Positions 44,333 through 55,283 of a stretch of 64,000 bases of DNA are shown piece by piece. Location of the stretch: NCBI GenBank assembly GCA_037783545.1, contig JBBELK010000015.1:1736001-1800000 (forward strand), in the 5' to 3' direction. Each line of letters starts with the position of its first letter. Position 1 is the first letter of the stretch. The DNA comes from Henricia sp. BOLD:AAB3569 (taxonomy: Eukaryota; Echinodermata; Asteroidea; Spinulosida; Echinasteridae). The translations under genes were made by a program, and so were the position numbers. The notes beneath the pieces are model-generated. The model did no database searches. It worked only from the letters and a program-made list of their open reading frames with translations, and was not told where the DNA came from.

Positions 44333-45270
44333 TCAGTTGTTGATCCCGAGCGCGGGGCCAGAAGTTGCAGTCAAAGGTCAAGCTAATGCAGCAGAATTCC
44401 GAGATGTTCCGTCCAGTTTAGCCATTATTTCTGCGCTGGCCCAAATGTCCAAAAACGTCGCCAGTTCGTCGTTGCTCCACGAGCGCCCGCGAACTTCGTT
44501 TGCCATCTTTTCACACGAAGACAACTCGACTCGGCCACTTCGTCTTCGTCAACTTCTCTTCACGACGAAATATATAATGTCAACTTATGCTATATCGGAA
44601 ATCGTTGAATGACACTCCGAAATCCTTGATATAACAACTAAAAACTAAGCTGTATGATAATGACAAAGTGTCGCTAGATAGTTGCAGAAAGTAGAGAAAA
44701 TGCAGAAAGTAGAGGAAATACAGAAACACTTTTTCTCAACGTGTGAAGTTTGTATCGGACACGCAAATAAGATTGCTGAATGCAGGATACCAATTACGTT
44801 TGTAGTACGTTGTGTTTTCGTAACGGACGCCAGCGAGATTCTCAGTGTTGCATCACATGTCGATCGCGTCGGGGTATCATGCATTTTGTCATGGCATATA
44901 TGCCTGCACACAATGCATGGAACCAGTGGTACCTGTGTGCGTGTATACATGGAGGTAGGAATAGCTACCTCCATGGTGTATACATGTACTACGTGTACAC
45001 GTGTACATAATAAGAGCGCGGGCTCTCCTGGAATTTTCGCGCGCTTTAGCCCGCAACAGGATGTGGGGCTGTGTGAGGAAGATTTATTGCCCAGCTAACC
45101 GCAAACTGATCCCGAGCTCGGGATCGAACCCTCCGCCATCGCGAGACCAAAATCTCGGGGTCTGATCCGGGGCCAGTTTGGTTCCGAGAGCGTTTACACC
45201 TATTTGTGATCCGGGGCTGATCCCGAGCTCGGTGTTCGATCCCGAGCTCGGGATCAAGTGTAAACACGCC
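44333..45270. mobile_element. Element-Y copy 2, tandem duplicate
   Basis: From GTTGTTGATCCCGAGCGCGG to GGATCAAGTGTAAACACG it repeats copy 1 almost base for base. It lacks its own left terminus, so the pair is a tandem array sharing one left end. Differences include one fewer 16-bp GTAGAGAAGTTGCAGA unit, an ACGGACGCCAGCG insertion near 44822 and a 26-bp perfect hairpin (ATGGAGGTAGG...CCTACCTCCAT form) at 44948-44973. Confidence 0.85.
44378..44506 (-). pseudogene. Truncated Myb/SANT-like domain ORF, copy 2
   Basis: Same 42-codon frame as copy 1, with two replacements (NDELATFLDIW instead of NDKLAKFLDIW). The E-L-A-T-F version is closer to the usual SANT/trihelix pattern, so copy 2 seems nearer the ancestral sequence. 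Both copies keep the same start and stop. Whether the short product is made is unknown. Confidence 0.6.
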
Positions 45271-45274
45271 CTCA

Positions 45275-46390
45275 TTGACAAGGAAAAACTATCCTCATGG
45301 TTTATGATGAGCTTAAGGGAAGGGACAACATTTGCAAAGGGTTGTCTACCGTAACTCTGTACGCTTCATGTAAAGTGCCATCTTTTGCAGTTCGGCGCTC
45401 GGACTTGAGAGGGCATGAGTCAGGACACAACATATTTTTACATAATTCACGGCGTATGGGAGTTCGGAAATAAGGCATCAATCTTGACGTCATCCATGCA
45501 ATCGTCATCATCCCTTTCAAAATTTGAAATATGGCACAGCATATAGATCCATTAGTTGCAGAGTTTATAATCAAAACTAATTGGGTTGCCGATGTTTGAA
45601 AACAAGATTCTCTGATTCTCATGAAAGATTGTGCACCGGGCAATACATCGGTACTATTTTTGATTAAATACGTCGATAATTCAAACAAGTGTTGTTCCTT
45701 CCTTTAAACAATGGCTGATTGGTATTTAAAATAAGGTACAATAATAATAAGAAATGTATCGTGATTGGAAGCTGAATGATTTTTTTTTCACAATTTGTGT
45801 GAAGCTGGAATACTCAATGGTTACAAGCCGAACAAATTTAATTTTCTAACAAAAGTCCAAAGTTCTTCATGCAGAATTCTATGTATTCACTGTATATAGT
45901 ACTTGCCGACCACCTCCTCAGATTACTAAGATTTCTTTATTCCCATATTTGCGGCATCCAACCTTCAAACAAATCCATTAGGGAATGTTTCTCACATTGA
46001 AAGCTGGCATCAAAAGGAAACGTGCCCTGTGAATAGAAAGTCTGAAGGCATAATGGTTTAGGTTCACAACCAGGACAAAGGGTGGAGAGAATTTTCATCT
46101 CGTAATTTATGAAATAAAATCTTCTAAGAAGTTCAAGGTTAGTAAATGTTATCACTGGAAATCCAATCATCTCTTATTGTACTGTCAAGGGCTGTTTGAA
46201 ATTGAAGGTCTGTGGCATAAATATAGCCTGATTCGGACTTGCTAAATTCCTGCTCCTCAAGAGGGAAAGTTTTTTTTTTTTAAAGAGAAAACCGGAGGGA
46301 GTATACCACTGTGCCTCATATACTCATGGACAATGACACTGCATCGAAGAGAACTTAAAACCTTAACAGGATGCAGAATTCTTAGACAGG
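45275..46390. other. Two unexplained minus-strand open frames
   Basis: Frames of 128 codons (45302-45688, no ATG at its first codon) and 77 codons (45937-46170, true ATG, MIGFPVITFTNLELLRRF...) are open on the minus strand. Neither matches a family I know, and neither has clear splice sites. Lengths like these are expected by chance a few times in 64 kb. I record them without calling genes. Confidence 0.3.
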
Positions 46391-46396
46391 ACCAAA

Positions 46397-46554
46397 AGCC
46401 GATTTCACGAAACTTACGCAGTTGCGCAAGCCCACTTGCGCAACATTTTATTGCGTAAGTTGCGCAACATTCTTCCGAAGATAACACGCAAACTATGGGG
46501 CTTGCACCATTTGTTAAAAGTTGCGCAAGCTGCGCAATGTTTCGTGAAATCGGC
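46397..46554. mobile_element. MITE-Z copy 1 (GCCGATTTCACGAAAC ends)
   Basis: GCCGATTTCACGAAACTTAC and GTTTCGTGAAATCGGC are inverted ends. The arms repeat TTGCGCAA and GCGCAAC palindromes. Copy 2 at 58095-58253 is in the opposite orientation with the same interior (CCGGAAGAATGTTGCGCAAC). Confidence 0.9.
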
Positions 46555-47113
46555 TGCAGGGCTGTCATTTTCAGTAAAATGGAAAACCATTGGCTCTACA
46601 GAGGTCTCAGGATGGAAACGATTACAACTCTTGTACATCAGTGCAAAGAGGAAAGTCTGCCTATTAAAATTATCACACAAAACTTGTGCAAAATATACCT
46701 TAAGCACGCAATATGCAGGCGTTGCTATTCCAGACAGTCACAGACACACATTCCAAAGACTTGGATGGTGTGTGATGCTTCACGTATTTTAAAACATGTT
46801 CTTCAAGCATCAGTTGATTATAATGGCATTTTTAATTAGCATGGTACATATGTCAAAAATCGAACCTACTCAAAACTTAGGGTTTGGACCTACATGTAGT
46901 ATCACGCTTATTGAGAGCAGCATTACATTTTGTTTTATTGCAATCTTTTTTTCTTCTCAGGAATTGCATGTAGGCCTACACTTCTATCGAGGATGCTTAA
47001 AGATGATGTGTTTAAAATCAAACAACTCGAATATGTACCGTAAAGCATTACCTACCGGTACCCTCAAAGCCTTTGAAAAGTCTTTGAATTTATAGAACTG
47101 TCCATTGATGGAA

Positions 47114-47281
47114 TACAGTAAACTCTCGTTACAGCGTTCACCTTCTTCATGGGACCGAAATTTTAGCTTTACATCCAGAGAGCGCTATAACTACTAATGC
47201 ACACACAATGCAGAGAATAATGGCAGGGACTTAGAAAAAGGAGCTTTATATCGGGGGACATTATTACTAGGGTTTACTGTA
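47114..47281. mobile_element. MITE-AA, pogo/Tc1-like
   Basis: TACAGTAAACTCTCGTTA at the left and CTAGGGTTTACTGTA at the right give inverted ends of about 15 bp beginning CAGTAAAC and bordered by TA. Ends like CAGTAnACnCTCGTTA and a TA target are known from pogo-type elements. A 168-bp non-coding copy. Confidence 0.65.
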
Positions 47282-47289
47282 CCAGTAAA

Positions 47290-47319
47290 ACCATAGAGCA
47301 AGTTTCCTTGCTCTATGGT
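47290..47319. repeat. Perfect 13-bp hairpin next to MITE-AA
   Basis: ACCATAGAGCAAG and CTTGCTCTATGGT are perfect inverted repeats separated by TTTC, nine bases beyond the MITE-AA end. It could fold as DNA cruciform or RNA hairpin. There is no T-run or context to call it a terminator. Confidence 0.85.
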
Positions 47320-47321
47320 AA

Positions 47322-48445
47322 AACTCAATTACATGTAGCTCCATCACACACACAGCCCTGTAACTCAATTTATATACCACAATGCGATCTGTACTTTATG
47401 ATCTACAGTACCAACATTGTACAGAAGCCTTTATTGACACAAGCAATACAAAGCAACTCGGTTAATAAGCATTGGCCAGTGCAGAAACAGCAGCTGAGTG
47501 GTCTAAAGTTTGGTTCCAGATGGATAGTTCCAGATGGATAGCGCATGAGGGCGCTATACAGTTCCACTTAGCTGGTATGGGTATACTGTCATCAAATACT
47601 GTCCTCCAATCGTGACTACTTGAATCTACATGTATCACAGTCAGCCCCCTTAAAACTACCCTATTGAATTTCTTAATTTAGGAATAAATGAAGTCTATTC
47701 CTTGTTTTCCCCCTTCTTTAGCAAAATGATGACTTTGTCAGTCAGGAATTTTTAATAGACCTTGTTAAATTTTAGTGAAATTCTGCAAGCCATATCTAAA
47801 TGCTGTGCAATTCTTTGTATGAATTTTGGTACACGGAATCAATTGGTTCTTGAAACAAAAGTACAAGTACCTGTACTAGCAGGAGTTAAAAAAAATTGTC
47901 AATTCGTGCCTCAATATTTATCTGGAGTGAGTTATATTTCATGTTGTGATATTACATGCAAAAGGCTGAAACTCTAACTGCAAAGGTCATGGGCATGACC
48001 CCTCACATGCTTCTATTTCCTTGAAAAGCCCCATCACTCCAGTAAAACCTCACACATCTGTTCTGCACATTACTGGAGTTATGTTTGAGCAATAGTTGTA
48101 CACCATGTAGGCCTACCAGTATACCACAAGATGCTCCATCCGGTCTTGTGTCAGTGAACCCTAGCTGTGTGTTGACTGTGTTGTCCGCATTATACTTTTT
48201 GGGGGTTAAAACGTACGGACAAGGTTGTTAATTAAACCAAATTAACTCCAATGCAAACAGTAAACACCCACAATTCCATATGTACATATAGGATTTAAAA
48301 TACGACATTTCACAGGAATTTGTCATTTAGTGTGAAAAGCACTTCTAGATTAAGAAACATTCATTGTTTTTCTGTCTACGCTATACAAGGATAAAATAAT
48401 TATGGTTTAAGCTGTCTAAATTTTACAGTCTGCAAGTTCCTTAGA
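47322..48445. other. No gene recognised
   Basis: GTTCCAGATGGATA is repeated in tandem at about 47512-47540. Otherwise AT-rich with no supported exon. Confidence 0.5.
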
Positions 48446-48448
48446 CTT

Positions 48449-48831
48449 TAGCTGTGTCCATATTGGTTTTTTGGGAGGTTTTACCGAGACGATGGTAAAA
48501 TGAAAAATGGTTAAATTTTACTGCTTTCTCTGCATTTGGACTTTTTGACACAGTAAAATGTTACCGAGACCGTGGGAGAGCATGCGCAGTGTCCCTTCGC
48601 AGTTTGACGCTTCCAGAGTGCTTTTACCTGCTCGATGTGTCCACATTGGACTTTTCGTTTCGGGAAAAGTTACCTGGGAACTTTTCCTGGGCAGCAGTTG
48701 GCCAGGAAAAGTAACCGCTGGACTCGGGAAAAGTTCCTGAGAGGAAAACGTCCGCATTGGACTTAATATGGGAAAGTACCCATTGTCTCGGTAAGTTTTC
48801 CCCATGAAAGTCCAATGCGGACAGGCCTTTT
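48449..48831. mobile_element. MITE-R copy 2, full length
   Basis: TAGCTGTGTCCATATTGG and TTTTACCGAGACGATGG on the left are matched in inverse on the right by CCATTGTCTCGGTAAG and AAGTCCAATGCGGACAGGCC. The interior contains repeated (T)GGGAAAAGTTAC and GTCCGCATTGGACTT modules, including internal copies of the end. It gives the full structure of the partial copy at 33331-33492. Confidence 0.8.
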
Positions 48832-48834
48832 GCA

Positions 48835-49275
48835 TCAACAAGATAAACTTTTAAACTTCTCCAGTTCTGGAACCATATAATAATGACTATTTCCTCATTT
48901 CATGAGATATTTCATATTTTATTAAATTGAATATTATATTTCCTTTTTGTTCCCTTATCGCTCTTCATCAAATAAGGAACAAGGAAGGAACATAGTATAC
49001 TTATGTAGGAAATTTAGACTAAGGAATCACATTCATACACCATGTACATACATGAATATCATATCAATTTCAACATTTCAATTATTGGGCATGTTCTGCG
49101 ACACCATAGTAAAAGCTGTGAACTTTGAGTTTTTTTGTTTTTTTTGTTAATTAACCAAGGTACATGAAGACTACACAGTAGGTCTTAAAGAATAGCTCAT
49201 TTCTGAATGCTTAGGGAAATAATCCATGTCACAAAATTTACGCCCTTTTTTTGGTTTTTACATGTAGTTGGACAT
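48835..49275. other. No gene recognised
   Basis: AT-rich DNA between two MITEs, with T-rich runs near 49128-49150. Confidence 0.5.
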
Positions 49276-49278
49276 ATT

Positions 49279-49703
49279 GAGTGTTTCTATTGAAGATCCG
49301 GAATTTTACCGGTAAACCCATTTACCGGTAAATAGCAGGCAACGCAAAGTTTCTACTGAGCTTCTCTATCCGGAAAATAGCTAAGCTTGCTGGCCTTCAT
49401 CACGCTTCGTGGATATGCCAGGTAAAGGTCACATGGAGGGGTCAAGCACGTGCATAGGGTCAGTCATTATGCGGTCACATGTTTACGTTTTCTCCCCTGT
49501 ATGCGCACTCGGGCGGAACGGTGCGTGTTTCTATTGGCGCTTACTGGATAAATTCCCCGGCATTTTCCTTCCTCGAGAAGGAAAATGCCGGGAAAATCCT
49601 CCCCGGCATTTACCGGAAAATAGTTGATAAGACCTGTTTCTACTGAGCACATTTTCCGTCTTTTCTGGCATTATCCGGTAAATGAGTCTCAATAAAAACA
49701 CGC
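49279..49703. mobile_element. MITE-BB (GTGTTTCTATTGA / TTACCGGTAAA modules)
   Basis: The outer ends are GAGTGTTTCTATTGAAG and TCTCAATAAAAACACGCC (inverted). Inside, TTTACCGGTAAAT palindromes and GTTTCTACTGAGC or GTTTCTATTGGCGC modules recur, so the end-like sequence is repeated internally several times, as in MITE-L and MITE-R. Confidence 0.7.
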
Positions 49704-49799
49704 CTATAGTTTTTATAATATTCTTGATATGTACAGGTATCTTATTCATTTATCAGTAAACACTATAAGCTTGGTTCTTTGTCCAATTTATTACTGTTA

Positions 49800-50347
49800 G
49801 GCCCGCTTCAAACGTCGCGCTTATGCCATGCCGAATTAAATTCAACTTGGCACGACGTTGGAACGATGTTAGCACGGCAGTGGCTTCAAACGTCAAACTT
49901 AATTGCAAACTACCAGTCGAGCTTAATACATCCAACATGGCGGATGAGTATTGTGCACGTCATGGACGTTGTACACGTGCATTTTCCATTCTGTCCATTG
50001 TACATCGCCATATTTATTATTTTGATGCACTTGTTTGTTGGTTATTTCTTTACTCACATACGCGCTGCGAGCATGCGCATTACTAGTTGTGAACAAAATT
50101 GCGGACCAACTTTGAACTGGAATTAAAAATCGACACGGAAGAAGCACGACGTTTGAAGCAGCGCCGTGCTAATGCCGCACTAAATTGAGTTAGCACGGCA
50201 GACCCTGTCGAGCTAAAATCTTCTGCCGTGTTGAACTAATTTTGTTGAGCCAAACGGCTTCAAACGTCGTGCTTGTGCCGTGGCAAATTTTTAAAATCAA
50301 GTTGATTTTAATTCGACGTGACATAAGCGCGATGTTTGAAGCGGGCC
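49800..50347. mobile_element. MITE-CC full copy with TTA target duplication
   Basis: GGCCCGCTTCAAACGTCGCG and CGCGATGTTTGAAGCGGGCC are inverted ends, flanked by TTA on both sides (49797-49799 and 50348-50350). The interior repeats CTTCAAACGTC and ACGACGTTTGAAGC modules and TTAGCACGGC. A truncated copy lies at 60118-60171. The TTA duplication fits PIF/Harbinger. Confidence 0.88.
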
Positions 50348-50635
50348 TTAGTGCACCAATTATAGGGGCCTAATATACTATCTTCCACTCATTCATTCTC
50401 CAAGTGTCAGTTCCTTGCTCTGATGCACCATATTACAGACATGCTCCATCTTCTAGGGCTGTGTACTTTATTTGGCTTACCATGTGTGAACCTTTGTTCT
50501 ACACACATCAATTCAATGCACTGTCATTCTAATCCCCTAGGGTGCAACCAAGGCAGGCCTGCATGTTAATCTTCTGCTGTTTAGATTCAATTATGTTCAA
50601 GCCAGTGAGCTGAATCCATTTGCTCAACTGTGTTT

Positions 50636-50768
50636 TCCCACTGTGCGATTTTTGCCACGAATTTCCTACGAATTGGTACGATTATCGGAGACTGCCTATA
50701 GACTCTACACACAATCGTACCCAATCGTAGGAAATTTGTGACAAATATCGCACAGTGGGAGGCCCGCT
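50636..50768. mobile_element. MITE-N copy 2, left end trimmed
   Basis: TCCCACTGTGCGATTTTTGC to CGCACAGTGGGAGGCCCGCT matches 20088-20235. The left AGCGGGCCT is missing, while the right end and its adjoining TTA (50769-50771) are kept. Confidence 0.85.
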
Positions 50769-50771
50769 TTA

Positions 50772-51560
50772 AAGGTGCAATCTGGCACAATATCCCTGAA
50801 AATGTTGTACCTTAAATCCATTTTTTAATTTGTACATTGTATCATTTGCAATGACCCAATTTTGTTTTTCATGAGTTGACAAGAAAAACCTTACTCAAAG
50901 TGTTGATAGCAATGGAAACAAACACCACATGAATTTATTTCCGTCCAAAATGGTATTTCATGCTGGTAATTGACAACCGAAGGTGGTTTTCTAAAAACGT
51001 CCCGTGCACCGGAATTTAACACATGTACATGTACACATTGTCGGAAAAAAAAACTGGCTGCCAGATGGTCCTCGTGAGCATAACTATGTACAAATAATTG
51101 TCGAAAATCCACCCTTAGAAGTTAAGGACAAGTAGCATGCATGATGTACATGTACCACTGTCATCACCTTCTAAGAAAAGATAAATTTTCTAGAATTACA
51201 TGGACAAATTCTGCCAAAATTCCATAGACACACGCAAGGTAAGGTGTTCTCAAGAACTATCAGAAGTAGTTTGGTGGTGATTGGGCAGCAGGTTATTGCG
51301 CTAGCCATGTTTTAATGTCTGCCTGTTAAAGTTGCTGGGCAGCTATATTGCTAACACACACTTAATGCATATACATGTACTCATTTTACTCATACATGTA
51401 CTCATTTTAAGCTACATGTATGTACTCATTTTAAGCTACATGTACATGTATGTATGATGAAACAATAGAGAGAGACAGTGAAAGCAGTACTTGACAACTA
51501 CTTGTACTGTACTACTAGTCAGTATACTTGAAGGTCAACACTTGTTGAATATTACAACCA
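50772..51560. other. No gene recognised; small TACATGTACTCATTTTA tandem repeat
   Basis: At 51371-51453, TACATGTACTCATTTTA is repeated three times with AAGC or CTCA joints and decays into TACATGTACATGTATGTATG. It shows how the TACATGTA motif enters tandem arrays. No exon. Confidence 0.75.
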
Positions 51561-51572
51561 TTCTCAACTTAC

Positions 51573-51650
51573 CGTAAGCAGCACCAGTGACATCTTGCCA
51601 GAACTGCTCTGAGCCGACTTTAGCCAGGATGATGTTGTCATTAAACTCAT
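51573..51650 (-). CDS. Candidate first coding exon (exon B)
   Basis: On the minus strand the ATG at 51650 (GGGATGAGT) opens 26 codons, MSLMTTSSWLKSAQSSSGKM then SLVLLT, ending at the perfect donor ACG|GTAAGT in phase 0. A second frame across the same bases (WDEFNDNIILAKVGSEQFWQ...) is also open and arguably more protein-like. It could be an internal exon, since TTTTCTTTCTTGAG| just upstream looks like an acceptor. The splice donor is the firm part. The reading frame is ambiguous. Confidence 0.4.
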
Positions 51651-51660
51651 CCCAACTCAA

Positions 51661-53860
51661 GAAAGAAAACTATCCAAGGAATATGAGTCCAAAACAACTG
51701 CCAAAAACTCCTCAAAGTCTGCACTTATTTGCACTGGTATAATCCACCACTGAGTAAAGTACCACGAGACTCGTCAGCCATTCATTGACTTCCTGCTGAC
51801 AGTAGACTGTTTAATGTGCATTGCTTATGAGGTCAGTCAGTTGGATGTGTTTGGCTGTAGTGATTTATTACCACAGACCTTTCACTTGTTATATGTAGGT
51901 GGTGTTATGTTTCAGAGGATAGCTGATAAGCACACTGAGATAAGCCACATATTGCACTTCCCTCATGCTTAGCATGCCCCAGCCTTGGGTTTTTACACCA
52001 CACTAGGGGGAACCATGGAGGGGAACACTCAACTTTTCAACCAGAAAAAAGACTGCAAGGTTTAAGTTTAACTTTTTGTGCCATAAAAGTACTTTGAAAA
52101 CTAATGTCGCTGTCAAGGGAATGCAGTCATCTGACAAGCTGAAAGAAACCATGTAAATTCTCCATCAGCTGCATGGACTATATTTAGTCCTATATTTAGT
52201 CCAGTGGGACCAGTTTCATCCCTGCAAAAATAAACAATGGCCTATTTAGGGAAAGTTCAGGGCAAAGTTTTTCTGGCATGGGTCTTAAAGTCCACTGGGA
52301 ACACTGCTTTAGATGTTTTACTTTATAAGTAAACGTGGGATCAGAGAAAAAATCATATGGGCCTTACGGGATTCGAACCCGAGACCTTTGACTCACTGGG
52401 TAGATGCTCTACCAGTTGAGCTACATGTAGGGCACAGTGGTGAACTCCCTTGGGTTTTCCTTACATATTGGGTTTTTATGGTTAAACCAGAGGGAGTAAT
52501 TTGACTTATCACGATTTCCAAAAATATTTTATGTAGAAAAGATCAAAATATTTCCATAAAAGATTCCCCTTTTATGAGTTGAGGCATGTTATCTTCATAG
52601 CATCTAAAACACGTCCAAACATGGTGCCAGCATGCATTCCATATCTCATTCCACTGGATCGGGTATCTCCCACATTCCTTCATTTTAAACCACAATGCGT
52701 GAATGAATGAATATTAATCCGAACTGTCAAATATAAATCTGGCATCAGACTTCAAACAGCCTCTGGGGTAGAATTGATCCTGGTCTTATCAACAACATCT
52801 GACAGACTCCCTCCCGCTGGGATCAAATCCAGATCAGTCAGATTCTCAGTACTGGCATAAACATTATAATTTTGTAATTCTCACCGATGTTGACTGGTGT
52901 TTGGAGAAATGCTTGGTATTTTTATTGAGGGAATCATAAAACGTATCCTCCCTGCCGTTACTGAAGATGGATGCAATCAATTCAGCATTCACTTTTCAAA
53001 CAATTCAACAAACCGAACATCAAAGACTTTATTTCCTACATGACATCAAATTTTAATTGTCTTCATGTACCTCAGTATCCGACTTCATAACTGGTTTTTG
53101 CCTTGCCACAAACACAAACGCTTCAATATATCCTCCTTCTAATCACCTTTATTTTGCATTTTTTTTGAAAACAAAAGTTGAATCTTTGACACCTAGGCTA
53201 TGAAAAATGTGAAAAACTCAAAATACATTTTGACTTTTGTAGAACCGTGAAAATGTTGACAACTTTGGACAGCCCAACAGAGAACAAAAATGACTGAATA
53301 GTATGCAACTTCGAATCAATATAACTATACCACATCTCATCTGCCAAAAAGTGCAGATGATAGAGCGGGGCTTCACAATCCTTGCAGCTAACAATTGGTT
53401 CTTTGAAACTGTGAACTGACCGGCAAAACCTTTTGGATTCCTAGTCAAGGAAATTTATCACCACTTTCACATTGCCTTTCAACAATTACATGCTCCACTG
53501 ATAATCCTGTGACTTGCCTTCCTATAGAGAAAAGCAAGACACCCGATGTCTAAGCTCTCAAAGAGGAAGGGGTTATGGCAGGGCAGAGACCCAGTAACAG
53601 AGCATTGTTTGTTTATTTGCAACTGACCCTGCCTTCATTGTTTTTATCTGATAATCCCTCCAAAGCCCAGAGGGATATCAACTTGAGATGAAAGCAATGA
53701 CAACAATCACAAACACTGGCAGGGATTCAAATTGTATCCAGAGTAAGTTTTTACAAAATCAAAATAATGACAGTATGAGTTTTGTTTGTTTTTTTAGGTG
53801 GAATGGACAGAACCTGTACTGATGCAACCATAGCTCCATGATGCAACTGACACTGGCATG
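51661..53860. other. No gene recognised apart from a SINE fragment
   Basis: CCTATATTTAGT is duplicated at about 52178-52202. The SINE at 52330-52435 is listed separately. 52440-53860 is AT-rich without a supported exon. Confidence 0.5.
52330..52435 (-). repeat. tRNA-like SINE head, copy 1
   Basis: On the minus strand: GCCCTAC, an A-box TAGCTCAACTGGTAGAGC, a CCCAGTGAGTCA loop region and a B-box GGGTTCGAATCCCG. The acceptor halves pair with one mismatch. The anticodon stem pairs poorly and there are extra bases before the D arm, so it is a SINE or pseudogene and not a functional tRNA. The attached TATGATTTTTTCTCTGATCC sequence is shared with the copy at 54085-54182, showing a common body. Confidence 0.8.
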
Positions 53861-53861
53861 C

Positions 53862-54002
53862 TTAAAGGCACAGGCTCGTCAGCAATGTGTGCGCGCCAAA
53901 TTCGTGCCACGAAATACGCAGCTCCATGCCTTTGCTATGGAGCTGCGTATTTCAAGGCAAGAATTTGGCGCGCGTGCATTGCTGACGATCCTGTGCCTTT
54001 AA
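53862..54002. mobile_element. MITE-K copy 3, most complete
   Basis: TTAAAGGCACAGGCTCGTCA and the near-mirror GCTGACGATCCTGTGCCTTT at the right frame an almost perfect palindrome. The centre reads GCAGCTCCATGCCTTTGCTA and its mirror. Confidence 0.9.
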
Positions 54003-54084
54003 AGGTTTGATAGGCACCACAGCATTTACAGGAACGCAATATCTGGTATTGTGCCTAATCACCATTGAAATGAAACAACCAAAC

Positions 54085-54182
54085 TTGGGATGAGAGAAAA
54101 ATCTTAAGGGCCTTATCGGGATTAGAACCTGATACCTCTGACTCACTGGGCAGACACTCTAACAGCTGAGCTATAAGGCACA
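54085..54182 (-). repeat. tRNA-like SINE head, copy 2
   Basis: On the minus strand GCCTTAT pairs perfectly with ATAAGGC. Between them lie AGCTCAGCTGTTAGAGT, CCCAGTGAGTCAGAGG and AGGTTCTAATCCC. The B-box is mutated (TTCTAATCC), so it is older than the copy at 52330. Both share the GATTTTTCTCTCATCCCAAG-type body. Confidence 0.75.
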
Positions 54183-54189
54183 CAGCAAT

Positions 54190-54825
54190 TACACATAAAT
54201 CAAAGAAAAAGCATTTACTGACCAAATTGAAGGAAACTCACCATTAGAGCAAAATGTTCAGTGTTCAGGAAAACTGCATCTCTCCCGTTTGTACATCAGG
54301 GCTTGCACTAGCTGTTTTATATCTTTTTTGCCATAAGCAATTCCTGAGCCGATCTTGTTCTGTTCCTGTCCCTAAGAGGTTTTTCTATTTTAACGATCAT
54401 GCCATTTCCTGTCTTCCCAATCCTCTTTTAATATTTCCTCTGCGTATGTTTCTTCAAATTCTGCCTCCTTCAGTGACTCAATTAACTTATTCAGGACCAT
54501 CCATTTGTGCATCCTTTTTTTAGGCAGTGCTCCTGTTTTTTTAACCTTTTAATACATTAACAATCCGGATTTCATTCCTACGACTTGAAAAAAGATGACG
54601 TTTTCAACAAGAGACCAATTCAAGAGGATTTCCTGTTTGAGTTAGACTTCGTATAAAAGTAGGATGATGACATCAACTTCATTTGAGCCAAATTTTGGTA
54701 AGACCGTCACTCGAAGCCAAAAGAAATAAAAACAATCAATTAAGGTTGACAAATTTTAATTTACCATTGGATGCTGAGCCATTGTACATCACACATTTTT
54801 TCAATTGCAAATTTTGTGACCACAA
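54190..54825. other. No gene recognised
   Basis: AT-rich sequence. An 89-codon plus frame at 54254-54523 is T/C-driven and lacks support. Confidence 0.5.
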
Positions 54826-54828
54826 ATT

Positions 54829-55274
54829 TTGCGACCACAAAACTGAACATTTGCCGCGTCTACACTAAACCTCGATCCGGCTTCAACTCGCCTTCAGAAA
54901 CCGCAAAAGTCACCATTAGTTGTAACTGCAGCGCATGCGTGAGTTGTTAGGTGTTGCCGAACTGGTGCCAGATTGGTCAATTAAATCTACCACACGGCGT
55001 GCACTGCCCCAAATAAGGACACTCAAATTGTCGAATTTGTATTCGGGTAGCGTTTAAACTACAAGCGACCTTGACAATTGCGAGTTGAACCCCGCAATTG
55101 CAGGGTTCAACCCTACCCCAAAGGTGACTTGAAAAAGGCGAATCAGACACGGGTCTGATCCGCCTTTTTCAATTCACCTTTTGCGTTTACACTTAGTGCC
55201 TACCCGGCTTCAACTCCCCTTTTTGGAAATTGTGGAGTTCGATTCCGCAAAGGCCAATCGAGTGTAAACAGGCC
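54829..55274 (-). mobile_element. MITE-L copy 3
   Basis: In reverse orientation it is the closest match to 18918-19392, with the same module order AACTGAACATTTGCCGCGTC, GTTGTAACTGCAGCGCATGC, AAAGGTGACTTGAAAAAGGC and the terminal CGAGTGTAAACAGGCC. The Mutator-like element begins only nine bases after its end. Confidence 0.9.
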
Positions 55275-55283
55275 TTCATAATC
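55275..55283. repeat. 9-bp target duplication, left (TTCATAATC)
   Basis: Identical to 56105-56113 and directly abutting the terminal GGGTTGTTC of the Mutator-like element. The perfect match suggests a fairly young insertion. Confidence 0.9.

Noticed and set aside
45302-45688. 128-codon minus-strand frame
   Set aside because: Starts without ATG, matches no family I know, and a frame of this length is expected by chance in 64 kb of AT-rich DNA.
45937-46170. 77-codon ATG frame on the minus strand (MIGFPVITF...)
   Set aside because: No recognisable domain, no clear splice signals, and chance length. Kept only as a note in the region entry.
52356-52432. Possible functional tRNA gene
   Set aside because: A- and B-boxes are good, but the anticodon stem does not pair and there are extra bases before the D arm. 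A second, older copy with the same attached body shows it is a SINE family.
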